The notes under the pieces: generated by a model
Told to the model about the DNA's origin: nothing
Databases searched by the model: none
The model's input: only the letters and a program-made list of their open reading frames with translations
In this document: positions 49,494 through 61,500 of the stretch, in pieces
How positions within the stretch are numbered: the stretch's first letter is position 1
Layout: every line of letters starts with the position of its first letter
NCBI RefSeq assembly: GCF_000801105.2
Contig: NC_079514.1
Span: forward strand, 3,968,001 to 4,032,000
DNA: 64,000 nucleotides
Reading direction: 5' to 3'
Source: Raphanus sativus
Lineage: Eukaryota; Streptophyta; Magnoliopsida; Brassicales; Brassicaceae
Made by a program: the position numbers and the translations under genes

Positions 49494-50350
49494 TCAACCG
49501 TCGTCTTCTCGGTGTATGGTTGGTTCCTCTCCGTTCATTGTGTCACTTCTCGCTGCCTTTCTTTTGACAAGCTTTACCGCCTCATCATCGTAAGCCTCCG
49601 CAGCCATTTTAGCTGTTGGAAAAGTTCCAAGCCATCTCCTTCTTTGCAAACTCGGATCCCATATCTCCGCAGACCATTTACCTGATGGTTTATGAAAGTA
49701 CATGAACTGCTAACATACTCAAAGTAACGAATTGGAACATAATTTTTTTTTTTTTTTAAATTTAATTAGTGGCAATACATAAATTAATTAGTAAATACAA
49801 AAACTAATTTTCGAATTTTCATAAGCCATTAGGTAAACTAAAATAAAATCTCAACCAAACGATAGGCTGGTGGTAAAAAAATAATTCAAATCCTGCTAAT
49901 AATCAAGTTAACATTTGTTTGGCTAAACAAAATAAAGTTTTGCTTACGTCTCATTTTTTTTTTAAAAAAAGCGGGGTTCGGGTTACTCGTCGGCTCCTGT
50001 CTTTGGAGAGCATTTGAGTGTCGTCCCATATACACCCATAGTAACCAAAAATGAGAAAAAGAAACTCATTAGAGTATATATTTTAATTTACCTGATGGTT
50101 TTTTCCTCACACCTTTGTGCTTCTTCTCCTTCTTTATCTCTTCATGCACTGGGAATGCGCAACCGTAGCAACCGATAATACTGCAGAGAGGACAAGGACC
50201 AGCATCCAAAGGTTGATGATGAGGAGCTTCAAAAGCAACCGATTTCAATGATGAAGTGTCCCCTCGGTCGTTAGATATCACTTGTCGTAGAGCAGAAACC
50301 ATGATCACGTGCTCTTGATCTCTTGTCAAACGAAGAGGTTTTGGATCCAT
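49494..50350 (-). CDS. AP2/ERF protein, group X-like, copy 3
   Basis: Exon 1 is 50350-50092 and exon 2 is 49681-49494; phases agree, 148 residues. It starts [20 protein letters not shown], having lost the ENIPSC segment of copy 1. It keeps the Cys4 motif CPLCSIIGCYGC and the AP2 core [38 protein letters not shown]. The same non-consensus Ser (for Trp) and Trp (for Arg) occur in the DNA-contact face. The C-terminus ends in EPTIHREDDG, shorter than copy 1. A TATA-like TATATTAAGG on the minus strand lies near 50445. The 410-bp intron is bounded by the same word, CCATCAGGTAAAT, at both ends. Probably expressed, function unknown. Confidence 0.72.
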
Positions 50351-51842
50351 TTTCGTGGAGTCGAACTGAAAAATAACTTATTGCTCACGGATAAGGATCC
50401 AATGTGCTAAGGTTTGAAAAAAAACTGACGAGAATAGGCCTTAATATACTACAAGGAAGGCGGAGTTTTTGTGGTCCCTATGCCAGTCTTATCACTGTTT
50501 AAACACGGGACATGCACGAACTTGTGACATCATTTTTAGATATTTATTTCGGCAGTACTAAACGCGATTACTAAATTTATTCTGTCCACTTACTAACTAG
50601 AGTCTTGACTTTTGTTTGCTGGTCAGCTTTTGTAGAACATATATTGCAGTGTACCGAACATAATTTTTTTCTTACTATGTAACATGCCCTGTCACATGTC
50701 GTACCATTGAGTGGCTAGCGGTTACACAACTGTAGTTTTTGGTTTCTAGTAACGTCCTCTCAATTCTCTAGGTCTACACTTTGTCTGAATGTGTAAAAGT
50801 AGAATTTCGTTTGTATTTTAGTAATTAGTATCTATCAGTGGTCTACCCGATTATGTTAAAACAATTTCTTTACATTTTCAATCGCTGATTGTGTTCAAAC
50901 TTTTCCATGGTCAAGGAAAATATTTTTTTCTTCATAGTGTCTATTACACCAAACATCAGAAATATTTTGTGCAAATTAATGTATCATAAATATGTACATG
51001 TATATGATGGATGTTAATGATATGAATATAACAAAATATGGTTGTTTAACCTAACTAACAAACGTCATAACATAAACTTTATGGATCGTCCGGCATAACT
51101 AAAGATATAACATCAAATTATTATTGTTAATTAAACTGGAAGTGTCTATCAAAAGAAAAATTAAATTGGAAGCTTAACCCAACAGACAAGCCTCACAACA
51201 TAGACGTGACAATGATGAGAGAAACAGCAAACTTGAGATGACGTACGTTTTGAATGGAGAGCCAAAGCAAAACTGCGGTTGGTTGTAACTTTTTGAAATT
51301 TTTGGGTCTGGAAAAACAAAACCTGAAAAAAAAAACACACACACACACACGAAAATGTTGACAAAAGCGAATTGAATTATTTTTAGAGAATCTATGAAAT
51401 AACCCAAAAAGATTAAATTTAATTATTTTTAAAAAGGTATGTACGGAAAAGGAAAAAAATTTGGTCACTTTCTTAACAGTGATTGTAATTAAAGTTTTTC
51501 GGTAGGAAAAAAACAAAAACTGAAGGAAAAACACTTTTCAAAAAAAAAATGTTGACCAAAGAGAATTGAATTATTTTTTCAAGGCTGAGTAAAAGACAAA
51601 TGTACCCCTCACGGAATATGGGCCTTGCTATGCTTGCTTGCTTGCACACGGATCCGACACGCGGCACAGAGATCATCACACTGAGAGGCCACGAAACGAA
51701 AAAATACGATCCTCCAATCCATCATCATCATCGTCCACAAGGAGCTTCATTCCGATCTGTGAGACCTCTCTTTTGTTATTATTATCTCATTTATTCTGAA
51801 ACGTGTAATTCTCGTGGCTTTGGGGATCATGCAGGATCAAAC
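50351..51842. other. intergenic region between ERF copy 3 and VHA-e
   Basis: 50440-50800 is ERF upstream sequence shared with copy 1. 50800-51600 is AT-rich with an (AC)n run at 51338-51350. 51600-51842 is the probable leader of the V-ATPase gene, perhaps with a leader intron. Confidence 0.5.
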
Positions 51843-52752
51843 ATGGCTTTCCTTGTGACATCGTTAATATTCGCTGTGGTCGGCATCATTGCTTCGGTTT
51901 TCACAAGAATCTGCTTCAACCAAGGCCCCTCCACCAATCTGTATGTTTTTTTTTTTATTTCGTCTCAATCTCTTAAAATGATATCATTAGCCGTGTGTAA
52001 ATGTTAATGAGGTTTAGTTTGGTTCTCCTAATCGATTGAGTAGATCGAATCTCTCTTTGCCCCTTCATGATCGATGATTTGGTAGAACAAAATCTAATCA
52101 TTGACTTTTGTTGAATTCTCCAATCTTTTTTTTTTTTGTTTGATAACCGATCTTCTTGGTTGGAGTAAATTTATCAAAGTGTTTTTGTCTTTGATTTGTG
52201 GAACAGGCTACATTTTACTTTGGTCATTACAGCCACTGTCTGCTGTTGGTTGATGTAAGTTTTTTTTTTAATCATGTTTTCATTCACTCTTTTTCGTCTT
52301 TTACTTTACATTTACAGCCATGGATGATGGTTCATCCTTTGTTTTCTGTATCCGGCCAGTTATTTGTTTCTTTCCTCACCTCCATCAACATTAACCATCA
52401 AGAGAGATAAAGAGAGAGAGATCCTCTTAGTCCTAGCCTCCTAGGCTTTACCACTTCCAGTTTTCTTATGGATAGAACAATGTCATATTTCAACACTTCT
52501 AGTAGGAGATGAGTCATGTCTCTCTGAAACTTATCTGAAGTTAGCTTTTATGTTAGAGAAGCTTCCACAACATGAACATTATTTGTCTCCGACCAATCTC
52601 CAACTTTTTCCTCTCTGTGTTGTGTGATCAGATGTCTCTGTCTCATTATCTTATATCATTGCATGGTTGTTTTTGTTTTGTGCAGGTGGGCAATTGTATA
52701 CATTGCGCAGATGAAGCCTCTCATTGTCCCAATCCTAAGCGAGGTTGAGTAG
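51843..52752 (+). CDS. VHA-e: V-type proton ATPase subunit e
   Basis: Three exons: 51843-51940, 52207-52254 and 52686-52752; phases agree, 70 residues, the normal family length. The protein has two transmembrane helices ([20 protein letters not shown] and [20 protein letters not shown]) and ends [13 protein letters not shown]. Subunit e is a small component of the membrane Vo sector of the vacuolar proton pump. Exons this short are easily missed by gene finders. Position fits At4g26710. Intact. Confidence 0.93.
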
Positions 52753-53417
52753 AAACCATCTCTACTCACACTAGGCAACCCAATGCACGGATTTGGTTGT
52801 CTGCTTGTTCTTTCTGTGTTTCCCTCTTCAATCATATCGGTTTTCCTTTCCCTTTTGTAATTTTTACAGCTGTGGAACAAACAATACGTTTGCCTCTTCT
52901 TCACTGTCACATCTCGTCTCTCATTCATTTATATAACAGTCTGCATCATACTCAAAAAGACTGCCACAGAGTTCAGTCTGTATTATTTGTTGATGAAATA
53001 AAAATCTTTGGAGGAATACCACTCGGCTAATTCTTATCTTCATCTTCTTTGCAAGTTCCTACCAAAACGGCAATAACCTACAAACCAACCATTCGATCTG
53101 CCAAGTTGCTCTTACGGGTCCTGTGGAGTTTCTACTAAAGTAACTGTGAGCTTCAAAATTGTTTTGAGGTCTTTATATTCTAAGGAAATACAAACTTGAA
53201 TTATGTCAAGAACACTCTTTTAACTACAACCATTACAAAGAGAAATCTATTTCAAACAATATTGTTTTTCAAACAACCCCAGTTCGATGGCCTCAGTAGA
53301 TCTCGCCTAAAACAATTGTATTGTATAAACTTCTCCCGCTATGACTCAAATAAAAACAACTCTTGAACGAGTTGTGGTTCTCTTACTTGGTTTTACGCTG
53401 GGAGTAGGGTTGTCGCA
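52753..53417. other. convergent intergenic region
   Basis: 3' UTRs of VHA-e (plus) and PPX1 (minus) face each other. No other feature seen. Confidence 0.5.
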
Positions 53418-55090
53418 TTATAGGAAGTAGTCAGGTGCAGGTTTTCTGGCGGGAGGCCCTCTCGAGTCCTGCATTTAGAGTATGTTAGTGATCATAGGGT
53501 TATAAGAATCACAAGTAGAAAACATTATCAAAAGTGTTCGAACCTGCTGGGCTGCCTGGAACACACGGAACTCTTTGTTTAGATTCTCGTCCAGCTCTAG
53601 AATCGAAGCGATATTACCGCATCTGGTGCATCAATGAAATAGGAGTTAAATGCAAAGATCAAACTAAGAGGAACGAAGATACGCATAGGCTGAAACAGAC
53701 GGTCCTATTTTACCTATAACAGTAATTTGGGGCTGACCACACTGTCACAATCTGGCTATCGAACATCCATTTGTAACCCTCCATAACAAGTTGATGAGCT
53801 CGTCCTATGTAGTCTATGTTGTTTGTGTGGTTAAAACTCATGACAACACCGCCGCCAAAAAGGAATCCAGCTCCACGAGGACTCAATCCCCATCCCTCAA
53901 CAATATCTTCAGGATCAGACCATAGGAGGTCACACATGGCACCATCATGTGGCACTTCTTGCTTCCGGTCAATTGTCCTAATCTGCCATAAAACGTCCCC
54001 GTCAGTTAACTCGTTCTTAGTTGAAACTTCTGACAATATCAAACAGAGAGAGAGACGGGATAGAGATTTTTCTATCAACCTGATCAAGAGTATTAATAGC
54101 TGGAGAGAGACCGCCATGAACACAGAATATCTTGTTCTCAACAACAGCTGAAAGACTTTTGTAGACATAAAAAGAGTCGCATCATTTTAGCGTCAGAGAT
54201 TCCCAAAAACTGAAACAGAGAAAGGTGGAAAGCGTGCGGTGAGGAAGTACCTCATGTAGTCAAAAATGTCGGTGCAGTATCTCCAGACATTTACAGAGCC
54301 GTATTTACGCAAACACTCATCATAAAATCCATAAACCTACTAAAAGCAGACTCTGTAAATATATTATACAATACACATAAAAAAAAACTGTCAATGAGAG
54401 ACTGCATTCACCTGCGTGATTTGCCTGCTTTCGTGGTTTCCTCTGATGAGAGTTATACGGTCTGGATATCTAACCTGAAGGGATATCAAAAAGCAACCCA
54501 TTTAACTTGATTCAAAGAAACATGACCTAGAAAGAAAAAAAAAAGTAAAACACCTTCCAGAGTGTTTACCTTGAGAGCGAGTAGAAGCAGAAAGGTCTCA
54601 ACAGAGTAGTATCCACGATCAACAAAATCGCCAAGAAACAAGTAGTTGGTCTTAGGGCAATCACCTCCAACTTTGAAAAGCTCCATCATGTCATAGAACT
54701 GCCCATGAATGTCACCACATAGCTAATTCCATTGGAAACAACAAACAAACAAATCTCCAACGATTAGCAATTCTTGATTCAAGCCAAGATATCAAGGACT
54801 AAGATCTTCTGAACCATCAAAGCGCCTAATCTCTTAGCATTTCTTGATTCATGAGCTCCTAATTCTACTTCCAGTGCGTTCTTTACAGATAAACTCTAAT
54901 TATCGAATCCCTAGATCGATTAATAGGGGGAGTAAGCAAGAGAACTTACAGTGACGGGAGCATCGACTCTCTGAACGTTACTCTCTTCAACGAGGATCTC
55001 CATGGCTTTGAGGCAGAGAGACTTCACCTCCGATTCGCTCAACGGCTCGCACCGCTTCAGCTGCTCTATCTGCCGGTCTAGGTCTGACAT
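53418..55090 (-). CDS. PPX1: serine/threonine protein phosphatase 4 catalytic subunit
   Basis: Eight exons on the minus strand: 55090-54950, 54722-54570, 54474-54412, 54336-54251, 54155-54080, 53982-53714, 53622-53544 and 53468-53418. Phases agree, giving 305 residues, the usual PP4c length. The metal-binding and catalytic signatures [16 protein letters not shown] and RGNHESRQI are all present, and the protein ends in DYFL, the tail that is carboxy-methylated in PP2A-like phosphatases. PP4 acts in the nucleus and plastid periphery in DNA repair and RNA-processing complexes. Exon 5 uses the acceptor ACAAAAG; a second AG 8 bases further in would shift the frame. A minus-strand TATA-like GGATATAAAGG lies near 55245. 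Position fits At4g26720. Confidence 0.95.
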
Positions 55091-55427
55091 TTCCTCTCTA
55101 TCGATTCCTCTTCGAAAACCGATCCTTAGTCTGATGATTCCGAAACGAAATCAATAACTCCTCCGAGCTTCCTCTTCTTCCCGTGGGGAGAGCTTCTCTC
55201 TCCTCTCCGCAGGTGTATGTGAATGTCTTCTCTCTCCTTCCCTTTATATCCAAAAACGCCCCACTTATTTTTATAAATTGTACATTCGGCCTAAATGTTT
55301 TGAAGATAACATTAACGTACTGGGCCCAGAGTGTTATATGGACCAGGTTTTTAAGCCCATGTCACTTTCATAAAACTATTTTACTGAACAGAGTTTTAAA
55401 GATGATAACATCGGTGAATCGGCGACG
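55091..55427. promoter_or_regulatory. shared bidirectional promoter region
   Basis: 337 bp separate the PPX1 ATG (minus) from the methyltransferase-like ATG (plus), so both promoters must lie here. The PPX1 side has a TATA-like element near 55245. The other side carries a GGCCCA/TGGGCC-type word (CTGGGCCCAGAG at 55319), common in promoters of plant housekeeping genes. Confidence 0.55.
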
Positions 55428-56126
55428 ATGGAGAGAAACATGGAGAAGATGCTGAACAGAGTTTCAATGGTGTTCATAACCATCGGAACGTTGATCATGG
55501 TGATTATGATCCTCCAGACGCCGAGAACATGCATCTCGCCGGAAGCTCCGTCGAAGCCCCACACGCATTTCCCGAGATCCACCTGCGACTCCTCGCCGCG
55601 AAAGCATCTCCCTTTACCGAAGAAGAACGCTCGCCTCTGGTCCTCCAGGGCTTGGAAGACGCGTCTCTCCTCCTTCTCCTCTTACTTCCTCCGATTCCGC
55701 GACGATCTCGGGTTGCTTCCAAATCACACCAAAGCTCTCTGCCTCTCCGCCGGCGCCGGACACGCTCCGATGGCGATGGCCCAGATCGGTTTATCTGATG
55801 TTACGGCTGTTGAATTGGTTGATTCGCTTCCTCTTGTGAGGAGAGCCGATCCTCACAACCTTCCCTTTTTCGACGGTGCGTTTGATTTCGCGTTTACCGC
55901 GCATCTTGGTGATGCTCTGTTTCCGTGGAGGGTCGTGGAGGAGATGGAGAGGACGGTGAGGCGCGGTGGGTTTTGCGCGGTGGCGGTTGATGAATGCGGT
56001 GGAGATGATGTTAGGGATGTTGCTAGGCTTTTCTTGAAGTCTAAGATCGTTGATGTTGCTAATGTAACCTTAGAAGGATTGAAAAAGACTAGTTTGCTAC
56101 TTAAAGTCCAAGACTTTAAGACATGA
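55428..56126 (+). CDS. membrane-anchored SAM-dependent methyltransferase-like protein
   Basis: Single exon, 232 residues from the ATG at 55428. One N-terminal transmembrane helix covers about residues 11-29 (VSMVFITIGTLIMVIMIL). The soluble part has a Rossmann-type SAM-binding pattern: ALCLSAGAGHAPMAMAQIG (motif I), VTAVELVDS, then FFDGAFDFAFTAHLGDALFP and RTVRRGGFCAVAVDE, as in plant type-11 methyltransferase-like proteins of the Golgi or ER. The substrate is unknown. Glycine motif I reads SAGAG rather than a classic E/DxGxG, so activity is not certain. Position fits At4g26730. Intact. Confidence 0.82.
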   Translation: MERNMEKMLNRVSMVFITIGTLIMVIMILQTPRTCISPEAPSKPHTHFPRSTCDSSPRKHLPLPKKNARLWSSRAWKTRLSSFSSYFLRFRDDLGLLPNHTKALCLSAGAGHAPMAMAQIGLSDVTAVELVDSLPLVRRADPHNLPFFDGAFDFAFTAHLGDALFPWRVVEEMERTVRRGGFCAVAVDECGGDDVRDVARLFLKSKIVDVANVTLEGLKKTSLLLKVQDFKT

Positions 56127-58596
56127 ACTCTGTTTTGTCTTACCAAGTGTTTGGTTTCTCAGAGGTTGTGCATTTGTATCTATTTTTTTTGTTATCTTAT
56201 CTTGCATTCTACAGAAATGTGAAGACCTTGTTTGGTTCATTCACGGGTGGTATACATGGTAGAAAGTAGACTTTAGGTTTGATTGGTTTGAGAAGAAGCT
56301 GAATGAGTTGACATAAAATGAGGAGACAAAACTGAGTGATGCAGCAGCTCATATTGTTCTTGTTTTGATTCTCTAGTGTCATTTGGTTGTTTTTTATACA
56401 AGTTCATTCCAATAGGTTTTCTTCACTGTTAGAAAAAAATGTAACAAACCTTATGGCTTTGAAGTTGGGAAGGTTTAGTCCTCCTTTGTATGCATGTCAC
56501 CTTGCATCTTCTCGGTCTTCAAAGAAAAAGAGGTTTGGAGGTTGCATGTGTGTGCTGCTGCGAGATGATCACAATGGGCATGTTTTATCTCAGATTAGAT
56601 CTATCATATTTTACTTTCATTGACAATCTTGACAAGGCCAAACCACCAATGGGCTTCGAGAACATGAACAGTCTAAGTGAGGCGTGTCATTTGTGGTTCT
56701 CAAGCTAAAATAAACTGATGTTAAAGACCTCTTGGTATCAAACCGATGAGCTCTTTTAGGGTCGTGGTTAATTGAGGACTGGTATAAGGATTTTTTTTCA
56801 AGCTACATGGCATGTAGAAGATGCAAGCAGCTCTCGTTTTTTCGACCAAAAGATTTATTGATTACTATCCAAGCAAACATTGTTATACAAGAAAGGGGGA
56901 CAAGAATGGAACAACCTCCCATCTGTCTCATAAACAATAGCTTTCTTAGCTAATAGATCTGCACAACTATTATTGTGACGTTTAACATGATGAAAATTTA
57001 CATAACGAAAGTGTCTTCCAAGCAGCTAGTTGATACTAAAGTTTGTAAACAAGGACTATATAGACTTCTTGAGTAATATACTTGTGGATTAAGAGATTAT
57101 CGCTTTGAAATATAACATTCCGGTATCCAAATGAGGAGTGCCTGCATTTACTGTCTATGTTTTCAAAATACCAAAAACAATTGTTTAATTTAAGTTGAAA
57201 ACTTACAATTGTTCAATTTAAGTTGAAAACTTATTTGAACTGATCATGCATCTAGTAAGATAAAAAATTACCAGGTATGTTGGTGGTCGTGGATTAAACC
57301 GTCCTAGGCCATTGGATACATATTACTCAGAAGATTGATTATAATAAATGAATAGAATAGATTATTTCACCTACTCAATACGTATAATTACAAGATTGAG
57401 GTCAACATCCCCTCTGAATTTATTACTTAAAGTATTGGAAGTTGACCATAGCAATTTATTTAATCCTACAAAAACATTTGTTCCAATTGAATACACATGA
57501 TCACTTTAATGTCTCAGTTTTGGAACTTTCCTTCGAAATTTTATAGTATTATCTATCAACAAAATAAAATATGGATTTGTTAAGATTTTATAAAGGGGTG
57601 TTTTGTTTTGGAGTGCTTAACAGGCTTCAAGCAGACAACCGTCCCACGTATAACCCTTGCAGGTTTGCGCGTCTTTCCTGATGTCATGCGTGACTATTAT
57701 TTATACTCGCCACGTATACGATTACAGATAATTCATGCTGTCACGTTATGGGACCCGCCTTAGCGGTTAATTATTCATCAACTACTTTTTAAATTTGGCG
57801 CGCGCCGAGCCGTCGCCGATCAAAAGCTCTCTGCTTCTTCTGACATACCAAATACGCATTATAGTATTGTATTTTTCAAGCTTTAACTGAATTTTATTTT
57901 ACATTAATATGTTTTATTGAAAATTTGAGATAAGCATATACAAATACATCTATAGAAAATTATAAATTTAATAAAATTTAGCTAATTGAGGACTTTTTTC
58001 TTTAACTTCGATTCAGACTTTAAAATTAAATAAAATATATTTAAACAATTTTTTCTGGTCAAACTTGAAAATTTTAGTAAAACCCATCAGCTATATTAGT
58101 CTAATTTCTTACATTTTCCAAACATGAAACCTAAAAGCATGTTCTTTTTGTTAATATTTTGAGAATTTCTAACGCTTAACATATAGCCAACTTGTATGTA
58201 CAAAAACTTTAAAAAACCTTGTATGTGCAAATCGCCCACAGTATTTAGCTGAAGCCGACCAACTGAACTCTTCTCGGCTCCTCAACTGTCCACAAATACA
58301 ACTACGTGATTACGCGTAATTGTGGTAGACTGCAATTATTAATTGGCAAAATCTTTTCAATGATGGATACACTGAAAAAAAAAATTGTCAGACTTTTTAT
58401 AATTTTAATTATTTTTATGTTAATATTTTTAATTTGAATTAACGATCATATAAATGACAATCCAACAAACGAAACAGCTAAAGAACTAAAGAAAACTCTC
58501 TCTCTCTCAAATCTCCTTCGGTCTCCGAGACAAAGAAGAAGCCGGAGAAGTCAACGGCGGGAGGAAGAGCGACAGGTCCGGCGAGGTAATCCGACA
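56127..58596. other. intergenic region with a LINE remnant
   Basis: No gene. 56127-56750 is 3' flank of the methyltransferase-like gene. A LINE piece lies at 56833-57030. 57791-57806 has a TTTGGCGCGCGCC word resembling an E2F site, of unknown relevance. 58490-58596 is the CT-rich leader of the GDPDL gene. Confidence 0.5.
56833..57030 (-). mobile_element. LINE retrotransposon remnant (RNase H end)
   Basis: On the minus strand the frame reads NFHHVKRHNNSCADLLAKKA followed by IVYETDGRLF and a stop. The pattern FxHVxRxxNxxADxLAKxA is the C-terminal RNase H signature of plant L1-type LINEs. Only this last part of ORF2 is left. Confidence 0.75.
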
Positions 58597-61500
58597 ATGC
58601 GAGGGATACGAGCTTCGTCCCTTTTACTCTTCGGTGTTGTCCTAATTCAGCTTCTTGCTGCTCAAACCGATGCTCAAGGACCTAAAAGTAAATGGCAGAC
58701 GCTCACCGGTGAGTGCTCTCTCTTTCTCTCATCTTGTATTAAAAAATATCACTTTCTTGATTACCTTTTTAATTTATTTTGCTTTGCGTGCTTGTCAGGT
58801 TTCTCTCCTCGCGTGATTGCTCGTGGAGGGTTTTCCGGATTGTTCCCAGATTCGAGCATCGATGCTTACAACTTCGCAATGCTGACAAGTGTACCCGACG
58901 TCGTTCTATGGTGTGATCTTCAGCTAACCAAAGATGCAGCTGGGATCTGCTTCCCTGGTTTGACAATGAGCAATGCTTCAACTGTTGAAGCTGCTTATCC
59001 AAATCGTACAAACACTTACCTTGTTAATGGAGTCTCTACTCAGGGCTGGTTCACCGTTGACTTCTCTTTGAAAGATCTTAGCAAAGTTAACTGTAAGTCT
59101 TCTTAACTCCATTAAATGAATGCTTTTGTAGAAAAATACTCTTAAATAGCATTAAATCATGTTTTATAATAAAATCAACACGAAGAAATGTTCAAAATAA
59201 TATTTATTGAAAAAACAATTGTAATTTCATATTTGACTTTAGAAGTTAGTACTGGGTGAAATTGTGATTAGGGTTTAGAGTTTGAATTTTTCTTTTGAAA
59301 AATGTGTTATTTTGGGAATTTTTATCATTAGATGCTATTTTTGATTTTTTTTTTGTGATAAACTTAATTAGAAAGTGTTTTGTCCGAAAATAAATGTGTG
59401 ACGTTTTGCTATAACCTTTTGCAGTGATCAGAGGTATACTATCTCGGTCCGAGAGATTCGATGGAAACGGATACTCGATCATGACGGTTCAAGATTTAAA
59501 CACACAGCTGAAACCACAAGGCCTATGGTTAAACGTTCAGCACGAGGCCTTCTACGCGCAGCACAATCTAAGCATGACCACTTTTCTAACCACAACTTTC
59601 AAAACTGTTATCATTGACTTCATCTCTTCCCCTGAAGTCAACTTCTTCAAGAAAATCGCCGGACGTTTCGGACGTGAAGGACCGACCTTCGTGTTCAGGT
59701 TTCTTGAGAAAGAAGCATTCGAGCCGACGACAAACAGAACATACGGTTCTATCTTGAGTAACTTGACTTTTGTCAAGACGTTTGCTTCAGGGATTCTTGT
59801 TCCCAAGTCTTACGTATTGCCACTCGATGACAAGCAGTACTTGCTTCCGTCTACATCGTTAGTTCAAGATGCTCACAAAGCAGGACTTGAAGTGTTTGTG
59901 TCTGGCTTTGCTAATGATGCTGATATTGCACATGACCATAGTTATGATCCTGTCTCTGAGTATCTATCTTTTGTTGACAATGGCAACTTCTCTGTCGATG
60001 GTGTGCTTTCTGATTTTCCCATTACTGCTTCTGCATCCGTTGGTAAGCGAACTCTCTTTGTCCTTAACATATTGATTGAAAATACTTAAAATAAAAAAAA
60101 ATGTTTTTCATGTCTTTTTCATCAGAATGCTTTTCCCACATGGGCAGAAACGCTACAAAACAAGGTATGATTAGTAATAACTTTGTTTCTGTTTCTTGAA
60201 ATGACTAAAGAAACATGTTAGTGACTTTTCATGTACTAAACGGTTCATGTTTAATTTTCAGTGGTTTTTCTTGTTATATCCAAAAATGGTGCGAGTGGAG
60301 ACTACCCAGGATGTACAGACTTGGCATATGCCAAGGCAATCAAAGATGGTGCTGATGTTATAGACTGCTCTGTCCAAATGTCCAGCGACGGTACACCCTT
60401 TTGCTCAAGTTCCATCGATCTTGGTAACACCACAATGGTCGCCCAAACTACTTTCAGAAACCGTTCAACAAATGTTCCTGAGCTTAGCTCAGTTGGTGGT
60501 ACATACACTTTTAGTCTCACCTGGCCTGAGATCCAGACCTTGACTCGTAAGTTTCTTCCTACTATTAATAGTAACTAGTTTGAGAGCTTCTCATATAGAT
60601 AAAACTACAGACCACTTTGAATTTAGATAACTTGCCAGTTACGGTAACTATTGTTTTTTGCAGCTGCTATATCAAACCCATACAGAACATACAATATGTT
60701 TAGGAATCCAAACGAGAGAAATGCTGGGAAGCTTGTTTCACTTACTGACTTCCTAAACTTGGCAAAGAACTCCACCTCTCTTTCTGGTGTTTTGATCAGT
60801 GTGGAGGTAAAGCTCTCTTGTACCTCTTTTTAGTCTTTAAGGTTTTGGGATCATGACATCTTCTTGTGTCCCTCAGAATGCAGCATACCTGAGAGAGAAC
60901 CAAGGGCTAGACGTGGTTAAAGCGGTTCTCGACACACTTACTGAAACCGGCTACACCAACATCACAACCAAAAAGGTTATGATTCAGTCAACAAACAGCT
61001 CGGTTCTAGTTGACTTCAAGAAGCAGAGCAAGTACGAGACCGTCTACAAAATTGAAGAAACCATCCGTGACGTTCTCGACTCTGCTATTGAGGAGATAAA
61101 GACATTCGCCAGTGCTGTTGTCATCGTAAAATCGTCGGTCTTTCCTGACTCTGAAGGGTTCGTCACGGTGCAAACCAATGTTGTGGAGAGGCTGCAGAAG
61201 TCTCAGCTCCCTGTATACGTTGAAGTGTTCCAGAACGAGTTTGTATCTCAACCGTATGACTTCTTCTCTGACGCAACCGTTGAGATAAACTCTTATGTTA
61301 CTGGAGCTGGTGTGAATGGAACCATCACCGAGTTCCCTTTCACAGCTGCTAGATACAGAAGTAAGTGTGCCCTAATATTTGGTCTCACAACATAACATAA
61401 CATCAATAGTGGCCTAACTTTGTTTTCTCTCTTTGTGCAGAGAATAGATGTTTGGGAAGCAAAGAAACTCCACCTTACATGGCTCCTGTCCAGCCCGGTG

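Noticed and set aside
51161..51679. Cluster of overlapping minus-strand ORFs with Phe/Cys/Val runs
   Set aside because: They read through A-runs and an AC repeat in the VHA-e upstream region; low complexity.
55504..55798. Overlapping ORFs on both strands of the methyltransferase-like gene
   Set aside because: Shadows of the 55428-56126 frame, which alone has the SAM-binding pattern.
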